Shown in pieces: positions 9,313-18,918 of a stretch of 64,000 nt of DNA (positions within the stretch are counted from its first letter, which is position 1; every line of letters starts with the position of its first letter). This DNA is from Verrucomicrobiia bacterium. GTDB lineage: Bacteria; Verrucomicrobiota; Verrucomicrobiia; JABWAM01. Under the pieces are notes generated by a model, which saw only the letters and a list, made by a program, of their open reading frames with translations, did no database searches and was not told the origin of the DNA. Location of the stretch: positions 1 through 64,000 of the forward strand of contig JAQUAF010000017.1 in assembly GCA_028687435.1 (NCBI GenBank). Reading direction: 5' to 3'. The translations under genes were made by a program, and so were the position numbers.

Positions 9313-10017
9313 CTAATCGACCTCGCCTGTTTTCTCCGCCTCACCGGCGACCAGCAGCACAAACTCGCCCTTTGGGGGATGGGCCTCGAAATGCGCGGCC
9401 AGCAAGGCGGGCCGGTCGCGGCGGCATTCCTCGAATTTCTTGGTCAGTTCGCGCGCCACCACCACCAGTCGATCCGGCGCAAGCGTTTCCATCAACTTCA
9501 ACGTCCGGATGATCCGGTAGGGTGATTCGTAAATGGCAAGGGTGCCCGGCAACGACAGCAATTCCCGCATGCGTTTTTCGCAGGCTCCCGGTTTCACCGG
9601 CAGAAAACCGGCGAAATGAAATTCGTGGGTGGATAATCCCGAGGCGCTGAGTCCCGCAATCAGAGCGCATGGACCGGGAATCGCCTCCACCCGCAATCCC
9701 TTATCCACGCATGCGCGCACGGCCCGGAATCCCGGATCGGAAATCCCGGGACTGCCGGCGTCGGAAACCAAAGCCACCTTCTCCCCCCGCTCCACCCTCC
9801 CGGCAATCTCCTCCCCGCGGCGGGCCTCGTTATGATCATGACACGATTGCAGGGGCCGCCGGATCTGGTAATGATTCAACAACAACGCGGTATGGCGGGT
9901 ATCCTCCGCGTACACCCCATCCGCTTCCTTCAATATCCGCAAGGCCCGAAGGGTGATATCCTCCAGATTTCCAATCGGGGTTGCGACAAGATAAAAACAG
10001 CCGCTTGAAGTCTCCAT
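9313..10017 (-). CDS. rsmI: 16S rRNA (cytidine1402-2'-O)-methyltransferase RsmI
   Basis: Tetrapyrrole-methylase-fold RNA methyltransferase modifying the ribosomal P site. The 234-aa product shows GCFYLVATPIGNLEDITLRAL, VYAEDTRHTALLLNHY, ALVSDAGSPGISDPGF, IPGPCALIAGLSASGL and YESPYRIIRTL, the conserved series of the family. It is shorter than the 286-aa E. coli enzyme because the C-terminal extension is missing. An in-frame start at 10155 exists, but that reading would overlap the upstream kinase coding region by 92 bp with unrelated sequence. METSSGCFYL at 10017 fits the family. It is the last gene of the mpl-kinase-rsmI operon. Confidence 0.93.
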   Translation of the reverse strand: METSSGCFYLVATPIGNLEDITLRALRILKEADGVYAEDTRHTALLLNHYQIRRPLQSCHDHNEARRGEEIAGRVERGEKVALVSDAGSPGISDPGFRAVRACVDKGLRVEAIPGPCALIAGLSASGLSTHEFHFAGFLPVKPGACEKRMRELLSLPGTLAIYESPYRIIRTLKLMETLAPDRLVVVARELTKKFEECRRDRPALLAAHFEAHPPKGEFVLLVAGEAEKTGEVD

Positions 10018-10063
10018 CTCCCAGACATAATCCAGACGCGATACAGGCGCAAGCCCAGAAGCC

Positions 10064-11707
10064 TTATGCCCGTCCCACCGGCAGGGTGATGGTGAAGGTG
10101 GAGCCCTTCCGTTCCGCCGACTGGACATCAATGGTTCCGTGATGTTTGTTGACAATGATGTCGTGGGCGATGGTCAATCCCTGTCCGGTTCCCTTGCCGA
10201 CCGATTTGGTGGTGAAGAAAGGATCGTAGATGCGATGCAGCACCGCCGGGGGAATGCCCATGCCGTTATCGGACACAATCACGCTCACATTTTCTCCCTT
10301 CCACCGGGTGGTGACGGTGATTTTTCCCTTGGCGATGAGTTTTGAATCGATGGCCTCCCGAATGGCGTCGGCGGCATTGACAATCGTGTTCAACACCACT
10401 TGGTTGATCTGGTCCGGAACGCAAAAAACCAGGGGCAGATGGGAATCCAGATCCGTGCCGACTTCCGCGACATATTTCCATTCGTGACGCGAAATGGTGA
10501 TGGTGGCCTCGATGCCCTTGTTCAAATTGGTCCATTCCTGCCGTCCCTGCCCATGGTGCGAGAAACTCTTCATGGCTGCCACCAAATTGGTGACCCGCTC
10601 GATGCCAGCCAGGGTTTGTTCGATGGCCTTGGGTGTTTCTCCGCACAGGTATTCGATATCGCACACCTTTTCCCGCTCAGTCATCTTGTCGCAGAGATCC
10701 CTGACATCAGTTCCCTTGCCTGCGGCGGAAGCCAGTTCCCGGTAGCGGCGAACCAAATCTGTAAGCGTATGGAAGGAGTCGCGCAAAAAACGGATGTTGT
10801 CGCCGATATATTGCACCGGGGAATTGATTTCATGGGCCACCCCCGCCGCCATTTGGCCGATGGCTTCCATTTTCTGGGAGAAAAGCGCCAGCGCCTCCAT
10901 CTGCTTGCGGCGGCTCATGTCGCGCACAATCATCAACACCTCATCCTCGCCCGTGGCCACCACGCGGCATTCGAGATACTGAACGTTCCGATCCGGCGCA
11001 ACCCGGCATTCGAACAGCCGGCTTTCCTTCTCCTGCAGGGTTGTCTCAACATACCGTCCCAACTCCGCCGCCAGATCGGGAAACACCTCCCCGAGTTTCC
11101 GTCCGGTGGCATTCGGGGGCGGGACAAGGACGCCGGCGCCGGCGGGCGCCTTCAGGTCGAGCACGGTTCCATCGCGATGCAAACGCAGGATCAAATCCGG
11201 GATCGCCTCCAGCAAAGCCCGGTTGCGGGCCTCGCTGTTGCGCAATTCCTCCTCGACGAGTTTGCGGCGGGAGATGTTGCGAATGAAAAAAACCAGGCGG
11301 CCCGGCTGCTGTTTTGCCGCGACAATTTCCGCTGGAAACAACAAGCTGTCCTTCATCAGGCAATACGCGTCGATCAACACATGTTTCCGCTGGTTCAGTC
11401 CCTCAAGAATCGACGCCATGGTGCCGGCATCGGCGCCATCCACCAAATCCTGCAATTTCAACCGTCCCAACTCGCCCTTGGAATAACCAAAAAGCTCGCT
11501 TGCGCGTTCGCTGGCGCCAGTCACCTTCCCCTCCGGGGTGGCGCACAAAATGCCATCGTAAAACGCACCCAGGATTTCCTCACCAACCAAAGCCTCCGCC
11601 TGCGCCTCGGCCGGCTGGACAACAACCGGCGTTTTGGCGGATGCCACCGGCTTCGCCTTTTTTTTCAAGGGAATGTTGATACACAACGTTTTGGCTTTGT
11701 CATTCAT
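10064..11707 (-). CDS. Soluble PAS-domain sensor histidine kinase
   Basis: 547-aa kinase with no membrane segment. Two PAS domains are visible: about 45-165 (EILGAFYDGILCATPEG) and 170-275 (NRALLEAIPDLILRLHRDG). The phosphoacceptor region is AIGQMAAGVAHEINSPVQYI, and the HATPase domain has N box NTIVNAADAIREA, G1 DNGMGIPPA and G2 GTGQGLTIAHDII. The HEINSPVQYI type resembles kinases with degenerate dimerisation helices. Its ATG overlaps the mpl stop by 4 bp (ATGA), so it is translationally coupled to mpl. No response regulator is adjacent, so its partner lies elsewhere. Confidence 0.93.
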   Translation of the reverse strand: MNDKAKTLCINIPLKKKAKPVASAKTPVVVQPAEAQAEALVGEEILGAFYDGILCATPEGKVTGASERASELFGYSKGELGRLKLQDLVDGADAGTMASILEGLNQRKHVLIDAYCLMKDSLLFPAEIVAAKQQPGRLVFFIRNISRRKLVEEELRNSEARNRALLEAIPDLILRLHRDGTVLDLKAPAGAGVLVPPPNATGRKLGEVFPDLAAELGRYVETTLQEKESRLFECRVAPDRNVQYLECRVVATGEDEVLMIVRDMSRRKQMEALALFSQKMEAIGQMAAGVAHEINSPVQYIGDNIRFLRDSFHTLTDLVRRYRELASAAGKGTDVRDLCDKMTEREKVCDIEYLCGETPKAIEQTLAGIERVTNLVAAMKSFSHHGQGRQEWTNLNKGIEATITISRHEWKYVAEVGTDLDSHLPLVFCVPDQINQVVLNTIVNAADAIREAIDSKLIAKGKITVTTRWKGENVSVIVSDNGMGIPPAVLHRIYDPFFTTKSVGKGTGQGLTIAHDIIVNKHHGTIDVQSAERKGSTFTITLPVGRA

Positions 11708-13137
11708 GGTGTTCCAGTCCGAAGGTTGAAGTCTGAAGACTGAAGTTTTTTCATCAATTTCTCGTGGATTCCGCCGAAGCCGCCGTTCGAAAACACCACC
11801 GCCACGTCCCCGGATCGCAGAACACCCGCCGCCTGTTCCACCATCTCATCCGGCGTGGCCAGATAGAAAGCCTGGCGCCCCCCGGCCCGGATATCCCGCA
11901 TGACCTTTTCCGGATCAAGACGATTCTCGGGCGGCAATTGATCAAGACGCGCCACCTGGCTGACAAACACCCCGTCGGCCAGGGCCAGGGCCGACGGCAA
12001 TTCCGTCTGAAAAACCGCCCGCCGGGTCGTGTTGGAACGCGGTTCGAAAAAGGCCCACAACCGGGCGCCGGAATACTTTTCGCGCAAGGCGGTCAGGGTT
12101 TCGCGGATCGCGGTGGGATGATGTCCGAAATCATCCACAATCGTCACTCCGCCCGCCACTCCCCGCACCTCCTGCCGCCGTTTGACCCCTTGAAAATCCG
12201 CCATGGCCCGGACAATGATTTCGTCGGACACCCCCGCCCTTCGCGCCGCGGTGACCGCCATGGCGGCGTTGCGAGCGTTGAATTCTCCCACCAATCCCAA
12301 TTTCAAGGACAACCGGCCAGCGGCAGTCGCGAGCGCAAAAGAGGAACGCCCGTTCTTTTGCCTCAAATCCACGATTTGCGCCTCCGCCTTGGATGAAACC
12401 CCGACCCATGCCACCGGCGCCGGGGATTCCGCCACCACATCCCGGACGTTTGGATCATCCGCATTCGCGATGATCAGGCCGTTGCGGGGAACGATGCGCA
12501 CCAGCCGCCGGAACGACAGCTTGATGGCATCCAGATTCTCATAAATGTCCGCATGATCGAACTCGATGTTGTTGATCAACACCACTTCGGGAAGGTAATG
12601 CAAAAACTTCGAACGTTTGTCGAAAAAGGCGGTGTCATATTCGTCCCCCTCAAGCACGGTGAAGGACGATGGACGAAAACACGCGCCCTGTCCAAAATCC
12701 ACCGGAATGCCGCCAATCATATAGCCGGGTTCCAATTTTCCCTGGTCCAGCAGCCAGGCAAGCATGGAAGTGGTGGTGGTTTTGCCGTGGGTGCCCGTCA
12801 CCACAAAATTCCGTTTTCCCCGCAGAACCACTTCCTTCATCAATTCCGGCAGGGATACATAATGCATCTTGCGATCCAGCACCTCCTCCAGTTCCGGATT
12901 GCCCCGCGAAATGGCATTGCCCACCACCACCACGTCGGGCTGCACATCCAGATTGCCCGGTCCATAGCCGGACCTCAAACGGATGCCCTTGCCCTCCAGA
13001 AAAGTGGACATGGGCGGATACACATTGGCATCCGAACCCGAGATGTCATAACCCTGATCCTTCAACGCCGCCGCCACGCTGGCCATGGCGGTGCCGCAAA
13101 TGCCGATGAAATGAATGCGCCGGGGAGTCTGTTTCAT
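11704..13137 (-). CDS. mpl: UDP-N-acetylmuramate:L-alanyl-gamma-D-glutamyl-meso-DAP ligase
   Basis: Mur-ligase-family enzyme, 477 aa. It reattaches recovered tripeptide to UDP-MurNAc in peptidoglycan recycling. Signatures are IHFIGICGTAMASVAAALKDQGYDISGSD at the N-terminus, the ATP loop GTHGKTTTTSM, LINNIEFDHADIYENL, and VDDFGHHPTAIRETL. The Mpl-type GACFRPSSFTVLEGDEYDTAFFDKRSKF block separates it from MurC. The last 12 or so codons are encoded by a copy of an intergenic repeat (see the AACAGTCTTCAG finding), so the natural C-terminus may have been replaced. First gene of the operon with the kinase and rsmI. Confidence 0.95.
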   Translation of the reverse strand: MKQTPRRIHFIGICGTAMASVAAALKDQGYDISGSDANVYPPMSTFLEGKGIRLRSGYGPGNLDVQPDVVVVGNAISRGNPELEEVLDRKMHYVSLPELMKEVVLRGKRNFVVTGTHGKTTTTSMLAWLLDQGKLEPGYMIGGIPVDFGQGACFRPSSFTVLEGDEYDTAFFDKRSKFLHYLPEVVLINNIEFDHADIYENLDAIKLSFRRLVRIVPRNGLIIANADDPNVRDVVAESPAPVAWVGVSSKAEAQIVDLRQKNGRSSFALATAAGRLSLKLGLVGEFNARNAAMAVTAARRAGVSDEIIVRAMADFQGVKRRQEVRGVAGGVTIVDDFGHHPTAIRETLTALREKYSGARLWAFFEPRSNTTRRAVFQTELPSALALADGVFVSQVARLDQLPPENRLDPEKVMRDIRAGGRQAFYLATPDEMVEQAAGVLRSGDVAVVFSNGGFGGIHEKLMKKLQSSDFNLRTGTP

Positions 13138-13303
13138 GTCTCTCCATCATGGCGAGTCCCCCCCCGGCCTGCCAAGCCGCAAATGATCATCTGAAAATCC
13201 GCCCCTTGAATCGGAAAAAACTCCCCTTGTGAAAAGGGATGTCAAAAGGGTATTCTTGATCCGGTCAAGATTTGAACCCAAAACCAGGAAGCAAAGAGAC
13301 CTC

Positions 13304-14569
13304 ATGAAAACATTTTCTGACAGCCGGATCGAAAAAGTCTTTCAATTTGCCAAGGAAACCTATGCCACCCATGGCGTTGACGTGGATGCCGCATTGAAAA
13401 CCCTGTCGTCCATCCCGGTCTCGCTGCATTGCTGGCAGGGGGATGATGTGACGGGTTTTGAAAACAAGGAAGGGCTCAGCGGAGGCATCCAGGCCACCGG
13501 CAATTATCCGGGCAAGGCGCGCAATGGCGATGAATTGAGGCAGGACCTGGAACTGGTCCTCAAACTGGCGCCAGGAAAAAAACGGCTGAACCTGCATTCC
13601 ATCTACGCCGAAACCGGAGTGAAAAAAGTGGACCGGGCCAAATTGCAACCGGAACATTTCGCCGGGTGGATGGATTGGGCCAAGGCGCGCGGGATCGGGC
13701 TGGATTTCAACGGCAGCTTTTTTTCCCATCCCAAGGCGGCCAGCGGTTTCACCCTCTCCAGCCGCGACGCGGCCATCCGGGATTACTGGGTGGAACATGC
13801 CATCTCCTGCCGAAAAATCGGCGAGGCCATGGGACGCAAACAGGGCTCCCCCTGTGTCACCAATATCTGGATCCCGGACGGATTCAAGGACATCCCGGTG
13901 GATCGGAAAACCCCCCGCGAAATCCTTCGTCAATCCCTGGATCGGATTCTGGCGGAAAAAATCGACAGCCGTTATCTTCTGGACGCCGTGGAACCCAAAC
14001 TCTTCGGAATCGGATCGGAAAGCTGCGTCATCGGCTCCCACGAATTTTACCTGGCCTATGCGGTCGAAAAGAAAATCCTGCTCTGCCTGGACGCCGGGCA
14101 CTACCATCCCACGGAAACCATTGCCGACAAGATTTCGTCGTCGCTGATCTTTCTTGATGAAATCCTGCTGCATGTGAGCCGCGGCGTGCGCTGGGACAGC
14201 GACCATGTGGTGATCCTGAACGACGACCTGCTGGCGATCGCGGCGGAGATCGTGCGCGGCGGTTTTCTGGATCGCGTGCACATCGGCCTTGATTTCTTCG
14301 ACGCCAGCATCAACCGTCTGGCCGCTTGGACCATTGGCGTGAGGTGCATGCAAAAAGCATTGCTGGCCGCCCTTCTCGAACCCGCCGACCTGCGCCGCCG
14401 GGAGGTGGAAGGCGATTACACCGGCCGGCTGGCCATGCTGGAGGAACTCAAGACCCTGCCTTTGGGCGCGATATGGGACTATCATTGCCTCCAACACCAG
14501 GCGCCCGCGGGACCGGCATGGCTCGACGAAGTCCGCGCTTACGAACAGAAGGTATTGTCCAAGCGCTGA
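13304..14569 (+). CDS. rhaA: L-rhamnose isomerase
   Basis: Converts L-rhamnose to L-rhamnulose; 421 aa against 419 in E. coli. Visible blocks are VSLHCWQGDDVTGFE, GGIQATGNYPGKARN, NLHSIYAE, LDFNGSFFSHPKA, WIPDGFKDIPVDR, and the metal/substrate region ESCVIGSHEFYLAYAVEKKILLCLDAGHYHPTE. The ATG at 13304 gives the expected MKTFSDSRIEKVFQFAKE; an earlier in-frame ATG at 13229 adds a non-conserved stretch. No rhaB, rhaD or rhamnose regulator is next to it, so the pathway genes are dispersed or the gene is an orphan. Confidence 0.96.
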   Translation: MKTFSDSRIEKVFQFAKETYATHGVDVDAALKTLSSIPVSLHCWQGDDVTGFENKEGLSGGIQATGNYPGKARNGDELRQDLELVLKLAPGKKRLNLHSIYAETGVKKVDRAKLQPEHFAGWMDWAKARGIGLDFNGSFFSHPKAASGFTLSSRDAAIRDYWVEHAISCRKIGEAMGRKQGSPCVTNIWIPDGFKDIPVDRKTPREILRQSLDRILAEKIDSRYLLDAVEPKLFGIGSESCVIGSHEFYLAYAVEKKILLCLDAGHYHPTETIADKISSSLIFLDEILLHVSRGVRWDSDHVVILNDDLLAIAAEIVRGGFLDRVHIGLDFFDASINRLAAWTIGVRCMQKALLAALLEPADLRRREVEGDYTGRLAMLEELKTLPLGAIWDYHCLQHQAPAGPAWLDEVRAYEQKVLSKR

Positions 14570-14660
14570 CTTTCCCATTGTTTGCGCAGCCATTTTGAGT
14601 GAAATTATCAACTTTATAAAGTTTATAAAAAATTTGTAATTTCACTAATAATGCTATAAA

Positions 14661-15242
14661 TTGGTTGGCGCGGGGCTGCCTCAACTTCGGGGACACATGG
14701 GCCGGGCCAAGTCCTATGCTGAAAGGCTTTTTGATTTCCCTGAAATCGGCCCGCTTGACGAAAACGCCGCAAAAATCGCGATTGTCAAGCCGCTCGAGGC
14801 GCAAGGCGTCAAAATGGACGAGGATGCCTTGCGGCAAATTGTGCGCAAAACCCATGGCTACCCTTATTTTTTGCAGGAATGGGGGAAACACGCTTGGGAC
14901 GCGGCTTCCTCATCCCCCATCACCCGTCATGATGTTGACTTGGCGTCAAAAGAAGTCCTTGCCGCGCTTGATGAAAGTTTTTTTCGTGTGCGATTCGACC
15001 GGTTGACCCATGCGGAGAAGAAATATCTTCGGGCGATGGCCGAGATCGGACCCGGACCGCATCGCTCGGGCGATATCGCAGAAAAACTCGGACGGCAAGT
15101 GACATCATTGGGACCGACACGCAATCAGTTGATCGCCAAAGGCATGATTTGGAGTCCGAACCACGGCGACACGGCATTCACGGTGCCGTTATTTGACGAA
15201 TTCATGCGCCGAATCATGCCGGATGACGATTGGAGGAAGTAG
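14661..15242 (+). pseudogene. 5'-truncated AAA-family ATPase (C-terminal half only)
   Basis: The frame reads into GAGLPQLRG and KSYAERLFDFPEIGPLDENAA, then a winged-helix-like tail ending in FDEFMRRIMPDDD. This is the second half of the Orc1/Cdc6-like ATPases of about 390 aa that are common in bacteria as stand-alone genes. The first 180-200 residues, with Walker A and B, are missing. The 90 bp upstream are A+T-rich with no ribosome site. The reading frame is otherwise undamaged, so the deletion may be recent. No functional ATPase can be made from this copy. Confidence 0.75.
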
Positions 15243-15305
15243 CCAGCGAATCTCTTTGCAAGCCGCTATTGCCAAATGCCGGCTGCGTCACTATCCTAGC
15301 CGGCC

Positions 15306-16440
15306 ATGATCACCGATTTTGCCAATGAAGTGCAGCAGTTGAACCAGCGACTCTCCGAAATACGGAGGTTTCTTTGACGTCGGCAAACTGACGACCCGCC
15401 AGCGGGAGCTGGAATCGATGATGGCCGATCCCGCGTTTTGGAATTCCCAGGAAAAGGCGCGCGCCACATCCTCCGAGGCGGCCACCATCAAAACCAAGCT
15501 TGAAAATTACCAGAAACTTTCGAGCCAGATCGGCGATCTGCAGGCCTACCAGGAATTGATGGCCGCCGAAACCAACGCCGACGAGCGTGCCAATCTCGAA
15601 AAGGAAGCCCACAACGAGTTCCACTCCATCAACAAACGCTTCACGGATTTTGAACTCTCCCTTCTTCTCTCCCGGCCCGAGGACGGCAAAAACGCGATTC
15701 TGAGCATTCACGCCGGGGCGGGAGGAACCGAGGCCCATGACTGGGCGGACATGCTCCTGCGCATGTTCCGGCGTTACTGCGAACGGCACGATTTCGAGGT
15801 GTCCATCACCGACATTCTCCAAGGGGAATCCGCAGGAATCAAAAGCGCCACTTTCCTGGTGAAGGGAATCAACGCCTATGGATATCTCAAAAACGAGCGC
15901 GGCGTCCACCGGCTGGTGCGCATTTCCCCCTTCGATTCCAACGCGCGGCGCCACACATCGTTCGCCTCGCTAGATGTGCTGGCCGAACTGGACGACACCA
16001 TCCAGATCGAAATTCTCGACAAGGACATCCGAATCGACACCTACCGCTCCAGCGGCGCGGGGGGGCAGCATGTCAACAAAACCGATTCCGCCGTGCGCAT
16101 CACCCACCTGCCCACCGGCATCGTGGTGGCCTGCCAGAACGAACGCTCGCAGATCAAAAACCGCGTGACCGGCATGCGCATCCTGAAGTCGCGCCTGTAC
16201 GAACTGGAAATGGACAAGAAACGGGCGGAAATCGAGCGGCACTACAGCGAAAAGGGCGACATCGCCTTCGGCATGCACATCCGTTCCTACGTTCTGCAAC
16301 CCTATCAATTGGTGAAGGACCGCCGCACCGGCGAACAAACCAGCAATGTGCAGGCGGTGCTGGACGGCGATCTGGACGCCTTCGTCGAAGCCATGCTCAA
16401 AGGCAAGAAGGCGGGCGCCGGCGAGGCGGATTTGGAGTAG
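15306..16440 (+). CDS. prfB: Peptide chain release factor 2 (programmed +1 frameshift)
   Basis: RF2 recognises UAA and UGA. Translation starts at the ATG at 15306 (MITDFANEVQQLNQRL). It meets an in-frame TGA at 15375-15377 after 23 codons and continues in the +1 frame from GAC at 15376, giving 377 aa in all. Downstream are the RF2 blocks: MMADPAFWNSQEKA, the ILSIHAGAGGTEAHDWADMLLRM core, the GGQ loop SSGAGGQHVNKTDSAVRI, and the SPF stop-codon tripeptide in RISPFDSNARRH. Reading from the internal ATG at 15418 alone would lose the N-terminal helices. Confidence 0.96.
15364..15378 (+). promoter_or_regulatory. RF2 autoregulatory +1 frameshift site
   Basis: GGAGG (15364-15368) is an internal Shine-Dalgarno sequence. 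It is followed after 3 nt by the slippery CTT TGA C heptamer (15372-15378). This is the classical arrangement in prfB: when RF2 is scarce, TGA is decoded slowly and the ribosome slips forward one base. The layout seen here matches the E. coli site, including the short spacing between the SD-like sequence and CTT. Confidence 0.95.
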
Positions 16441-16582
16441 GATCAGACTGTCGGACTGAAGGAAAAAACATGCACGACCATTCAACCCATCCACCACTTG
16501 GGTGAAAAAATAATTCTGTTGGCCGGGATCTGATCCGGCCTGGATTCCCTAACAGTCTTCAGTCCAAACAACCCAACCCAAA

Positions 16583-17371
16583 ATGAATTGTCTCGATGAC
16601 ATCCTGGCTCACAAGCGCCGTGAAGTGGCGGAACGCGAAAAGACTCTCGATCTGGAGAAGTTGCGGGAACGCATCACCCCCCGGACCGATTCGCGATCTT
16701 TTGAGAACGTCCTGTCCCAACCCCATGGCATCGCCCTGATCGCGGAGATCAAACGCGCCTCGCCCTCGGCCGGCCTCATCCGGCGGGATTTTTCCGTGAC
16801 CGAACTGGCTCGCGGCTACGAACAAGGAGGAGCGCATGCGCTTTCCATCCTGACCGACGAACGTTTTTTCAAAGGCCAGCTCAAATACGTTCTCCAGGCA
16901 CGCGCGGCCACCCGCCTGCCCTGTTTGCGCAAGGAATTCATTGTTTCGGAATACCAAATCTGGGAGGCGCGGCTGGCGGAAGCGGACGCCATCCTCCTCA
17001 TCGTGGCGGCCCTGACGCCGGATGAATTGCGTCATTTCCGCCAAATCGCCTTCGAGGCGGAATTGGATGTGCTGGTGGAAGCGCACGATGAAAAGGAACT
17101 GGATATCGCGCTGGAATCCGGCGCCCGGTTGATCGGCATCAACAATCGCAACCTGCAAACCTTCAAAACCGATCTGGCCGTCACCGAACGACTGGCGCCC
17201 CGGATCCCCAAAGATTGCATCGTGGTGGCGGAAAGCGGCATTCGCACTCCCGAGGATGTCCGCCGCATCCGCGCAGCGGGCGCGAAAGCCATGCTCGTCG
17301 GCGAAAGTCTCATGCGCCAGCCCGACGTCACCCAAGCCGTCAAACAACTGCTGGCGGGGAACCAAGCTTGA
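16583..17371 (+). CDS. trpC: Indole-3-glycerol phosphate synthase
   Basis: TIM-barrel enzyme of tryptophan synthesis, 262 aa. Family signatures: LDDILAHKRREVAERE, ALIAEIKRASPSAGLIR with the catalytic lysine, ALSILTDERFFKG, CLRKEFIVSEYQIWEAR, EAHDEKELDIAL, LIGINNRNLQTFKTDL, VAESGIRTPEDVRRI and AMLVGESLMR. Monofunctional, without a fused TrpF. It is separated from trpB by 4.7 kb, so no trp operon exists here. The 140 bp upstream hold one copy of the dispersed AACAGTCTTCAG repeat. hisD follows 85 bp downstream on the same strand. Confidence 0.97.
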   Translation: MNCLDDILAHKRREVAEREKTLDLEKLRERITPRTDSRSFENVLSQPHGIALIAEIKRASPSAGLIRRDFSVTELARGYEQGGAHALSILTDERFFKGQLKYVLQARAATRLPCLRKEFIVSEYQIWEARLAEADAILLIVAALTPDELRHFRQIAFEAELDVLVEAHDEKELDIALESGARLIGINNRNLQTFKTDLAVTERLAPRIPKDCIVVAESGIRTPEDVRRIRAAGAKAMLVGESLMRQPDVTQAVKQLLAGNQA

Positions 17372-17456
17372 CCCCAACCATTCCACCAAAGAACACCGCA
17401 TCTTGATTTCCCAACAGTCTTCAGCCTACAGTCCAACAGACTCATTGGCCCATTCC

Positions 17457-18731
17457 ATGCAGACCATCCCATATCCCTCCTCATCCTTTGACCGGTTGAC
17501 CCGCCCCTTATCCGGGGTTCCAGCCCCGGTTCAGCAGGCCGTATCCTCCATTCTGGAGCAAGTCCGCCGTGATGGAGATCGCGCCGTGGCAGCCCTCACC
17601 AAGCGTTTTGACAGGGTCCGCCTGAAACCATCCTCGATCCGCATTTCGCCGGACGCCTTGAAACGCGCCAAAGTGGACGCCGCCATGGCCCGGGCCGGGA
17701 AAGCCACCTTGCGGGAAGTAACACGTTTCGCCAAGGCGTCGATGCCCAAAAACTGGGAGACAACCAACGGGCATGGCGCGCGCGTCGGCGAAAAATACGA
17801 TCCCCTCGAACGGGTGGGCATCTATGTGCCAGGCGGTTCCTGCCCGCTGGTCAGCACGATTTTCATGACCGTGGCCATCGCAAAAGTCGCCGGGGCAAGG
17901 GAAATCGTGGTTTGCACGCCGCCGCCGGTGGCGGAACCTCTGCTTTGGGCCCTGCATCTGTGCGGCGCCACCGAAGTTTGCCAGGCCGGCGGCGCGCAAG
18001 CCATGGCCGCCATGGCTTATGGCACCCAAACCATCCGCCCCGTCGATAAAATCTTCGGCCCGGGCAATATCTATGTCACCGAAGCCAAACGCCAGCTTTT
18101 CGGAACCGTGGGCGTGGACCTGCTCGCCGGGCCAAGCGAACTTATGGTTCTGGCGGATGAAAGCACACCCGTTGAATGGGCTGCCGCCGACCTGCTGGCT
18201 CAAGCCGAGCATGGAACGGGTTATGAAAGGGTTTTCTGCGCCAGTGCTTCCTCAATTGTTCTGAAACGAATCGCCGATTGTCTCCGCAAACAGGCAAAAG
18301 GGGAAACCGGATCGGGATTGAAGCGGGTGTTGGAGAAAAACACGTGGTTCATCAAGACGGCAAACCGCACCGCGCTGGTTTCCGCCGCCAATGCCATCGC
18401 GCCGGAACATTTGCAAATCATGACCCGCGCCCCGCGCGAATTGGCGGTGAAAATCACCACCGCCGGAGGGGTGTTCATCGGTCCCTGCACGCCCACCGTG
18501 CTGGGGGATTTTGTGGCCGGCCCCAGCCATACCCTCCCCACCGCCGGAGTGGGACGTTCCTTCTCCGGACTTCGAACCGTGGATTTCATGCGCCGCAGCA
18601 GCCTGGTGGAATACCACACCACCGCCATCAGACGCGCCGGCGAGGCTGTCAAAGCCTTTGCCAAAGCCGAGGAACTTCCCCTTCATGGCCGCTCCCTGAC
18701 CTGCCGCATCAGCGCAAAAAACAACAGGTGA
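17457..18731 (+). CDS. hisD: Histidinol dehydrogenase
   Basis: Zinc enzyme catalysing the last two oxidations of histidine synthesis, 424 aa. Evidence: LGERVGIYVPGG-like PLERVGIYVPGGSCPLVSTIFM, EIVVCTPPP, QAGGAQAMAAMAYGT, KIFGPGNIYVTEAKRQL, DLLAGPSELMVLAD, DLLAQAEHG, and the C-terminal VFIGPCTPTVLGDFVAGPSHTLPT. The ATG at 17457 is chosen because the conserved sequence starts with FDRLTRPLSG; an in-frame extension upstream overlaps trpC and is not conserved. Other his genes are absent from the window. Confidence 0.96.
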   Translation: MQTIPYPSSSFDRLTRPLSGVPAPVQQAVSSILEQVRRDGDRAVAALTKRFDRVRLKPSSIRISPDALKRAKVDAAMARAGKATLREVTRFAKASMPKNWETTNGHGARVGEKYDPLERVGIYVPGGSCPLVSTIFMTVAIAKVAGAREIVVCTPPPVAEPLLWALHLCGATEVCQAGGAQAMAAMAYGTQTIRPVDKIFGPGNIYVTEAKRQLFGTVGVDLLAGPSELMVLADESTPVEWAAADLLAQAEHGTGYERVFCASASSIVLKRIADCLRKQAKGETGSGLKRVLEKNTWFIKTANRTALVSAANAIAPEHLQIMTRAPRELAVKITTAGGVFIGPCTPTVLGDFVAGPSHTLPTAGVGRSFSGLRTVDFMRRSSLVEYHTTAIRRAGEAVKAFAKAEELPLHGRSLTCRISAKNNR

Positions 18732-18752
18732 CAGGCTCGCTTGACGTTGTGT

Positions 18753-18784
18753 GTCATTCATCCCACAGGATGGTATGAACACAC
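18753..18784 (+). repeat. 32-bp repeat, copy 1
   Basis: This 32-bp sequence recurs at 20105-20136 with one mismatch. Both copies carry CACAGGATG and end in TATGAACACAC, so each contains an AGGA ribosome site and an ATG reading MNT. Here that ATG (18775) is in frame with the antitoxin gene and would extend it by 48 residues. Confidence 0.85.
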
Positions 18785-18883
18785 ATTTCATCCCCCACCC
18801 CGGCAAGGACGCCGCCATCCTCGACACCTCCTTCTGCGATCCGGAAACCTGCCCACCCATATTGGATCCTGATCGGATTGCGG

Positions 18884-18912
18884 TTGACAAATGGTTGACA
18901 GATGGATTACAT
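18884..18912 (+). promoter_or_regulatory. Sigma-70-type promoter of the toxin-antitoxin operon
   Basis: TTGACA at 18884-18889, a 17-nt spacer, then TTACAT at 18907-18912. Transcription from it would begin close to the ATG at 18919, giving a nearly leaderless antitoxin mRNA. A second TTGACA occurs at 18895-18900 without a matching -10 box. Confidence 0.55.
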
Positions 18913-18918
18913 TCAGAC

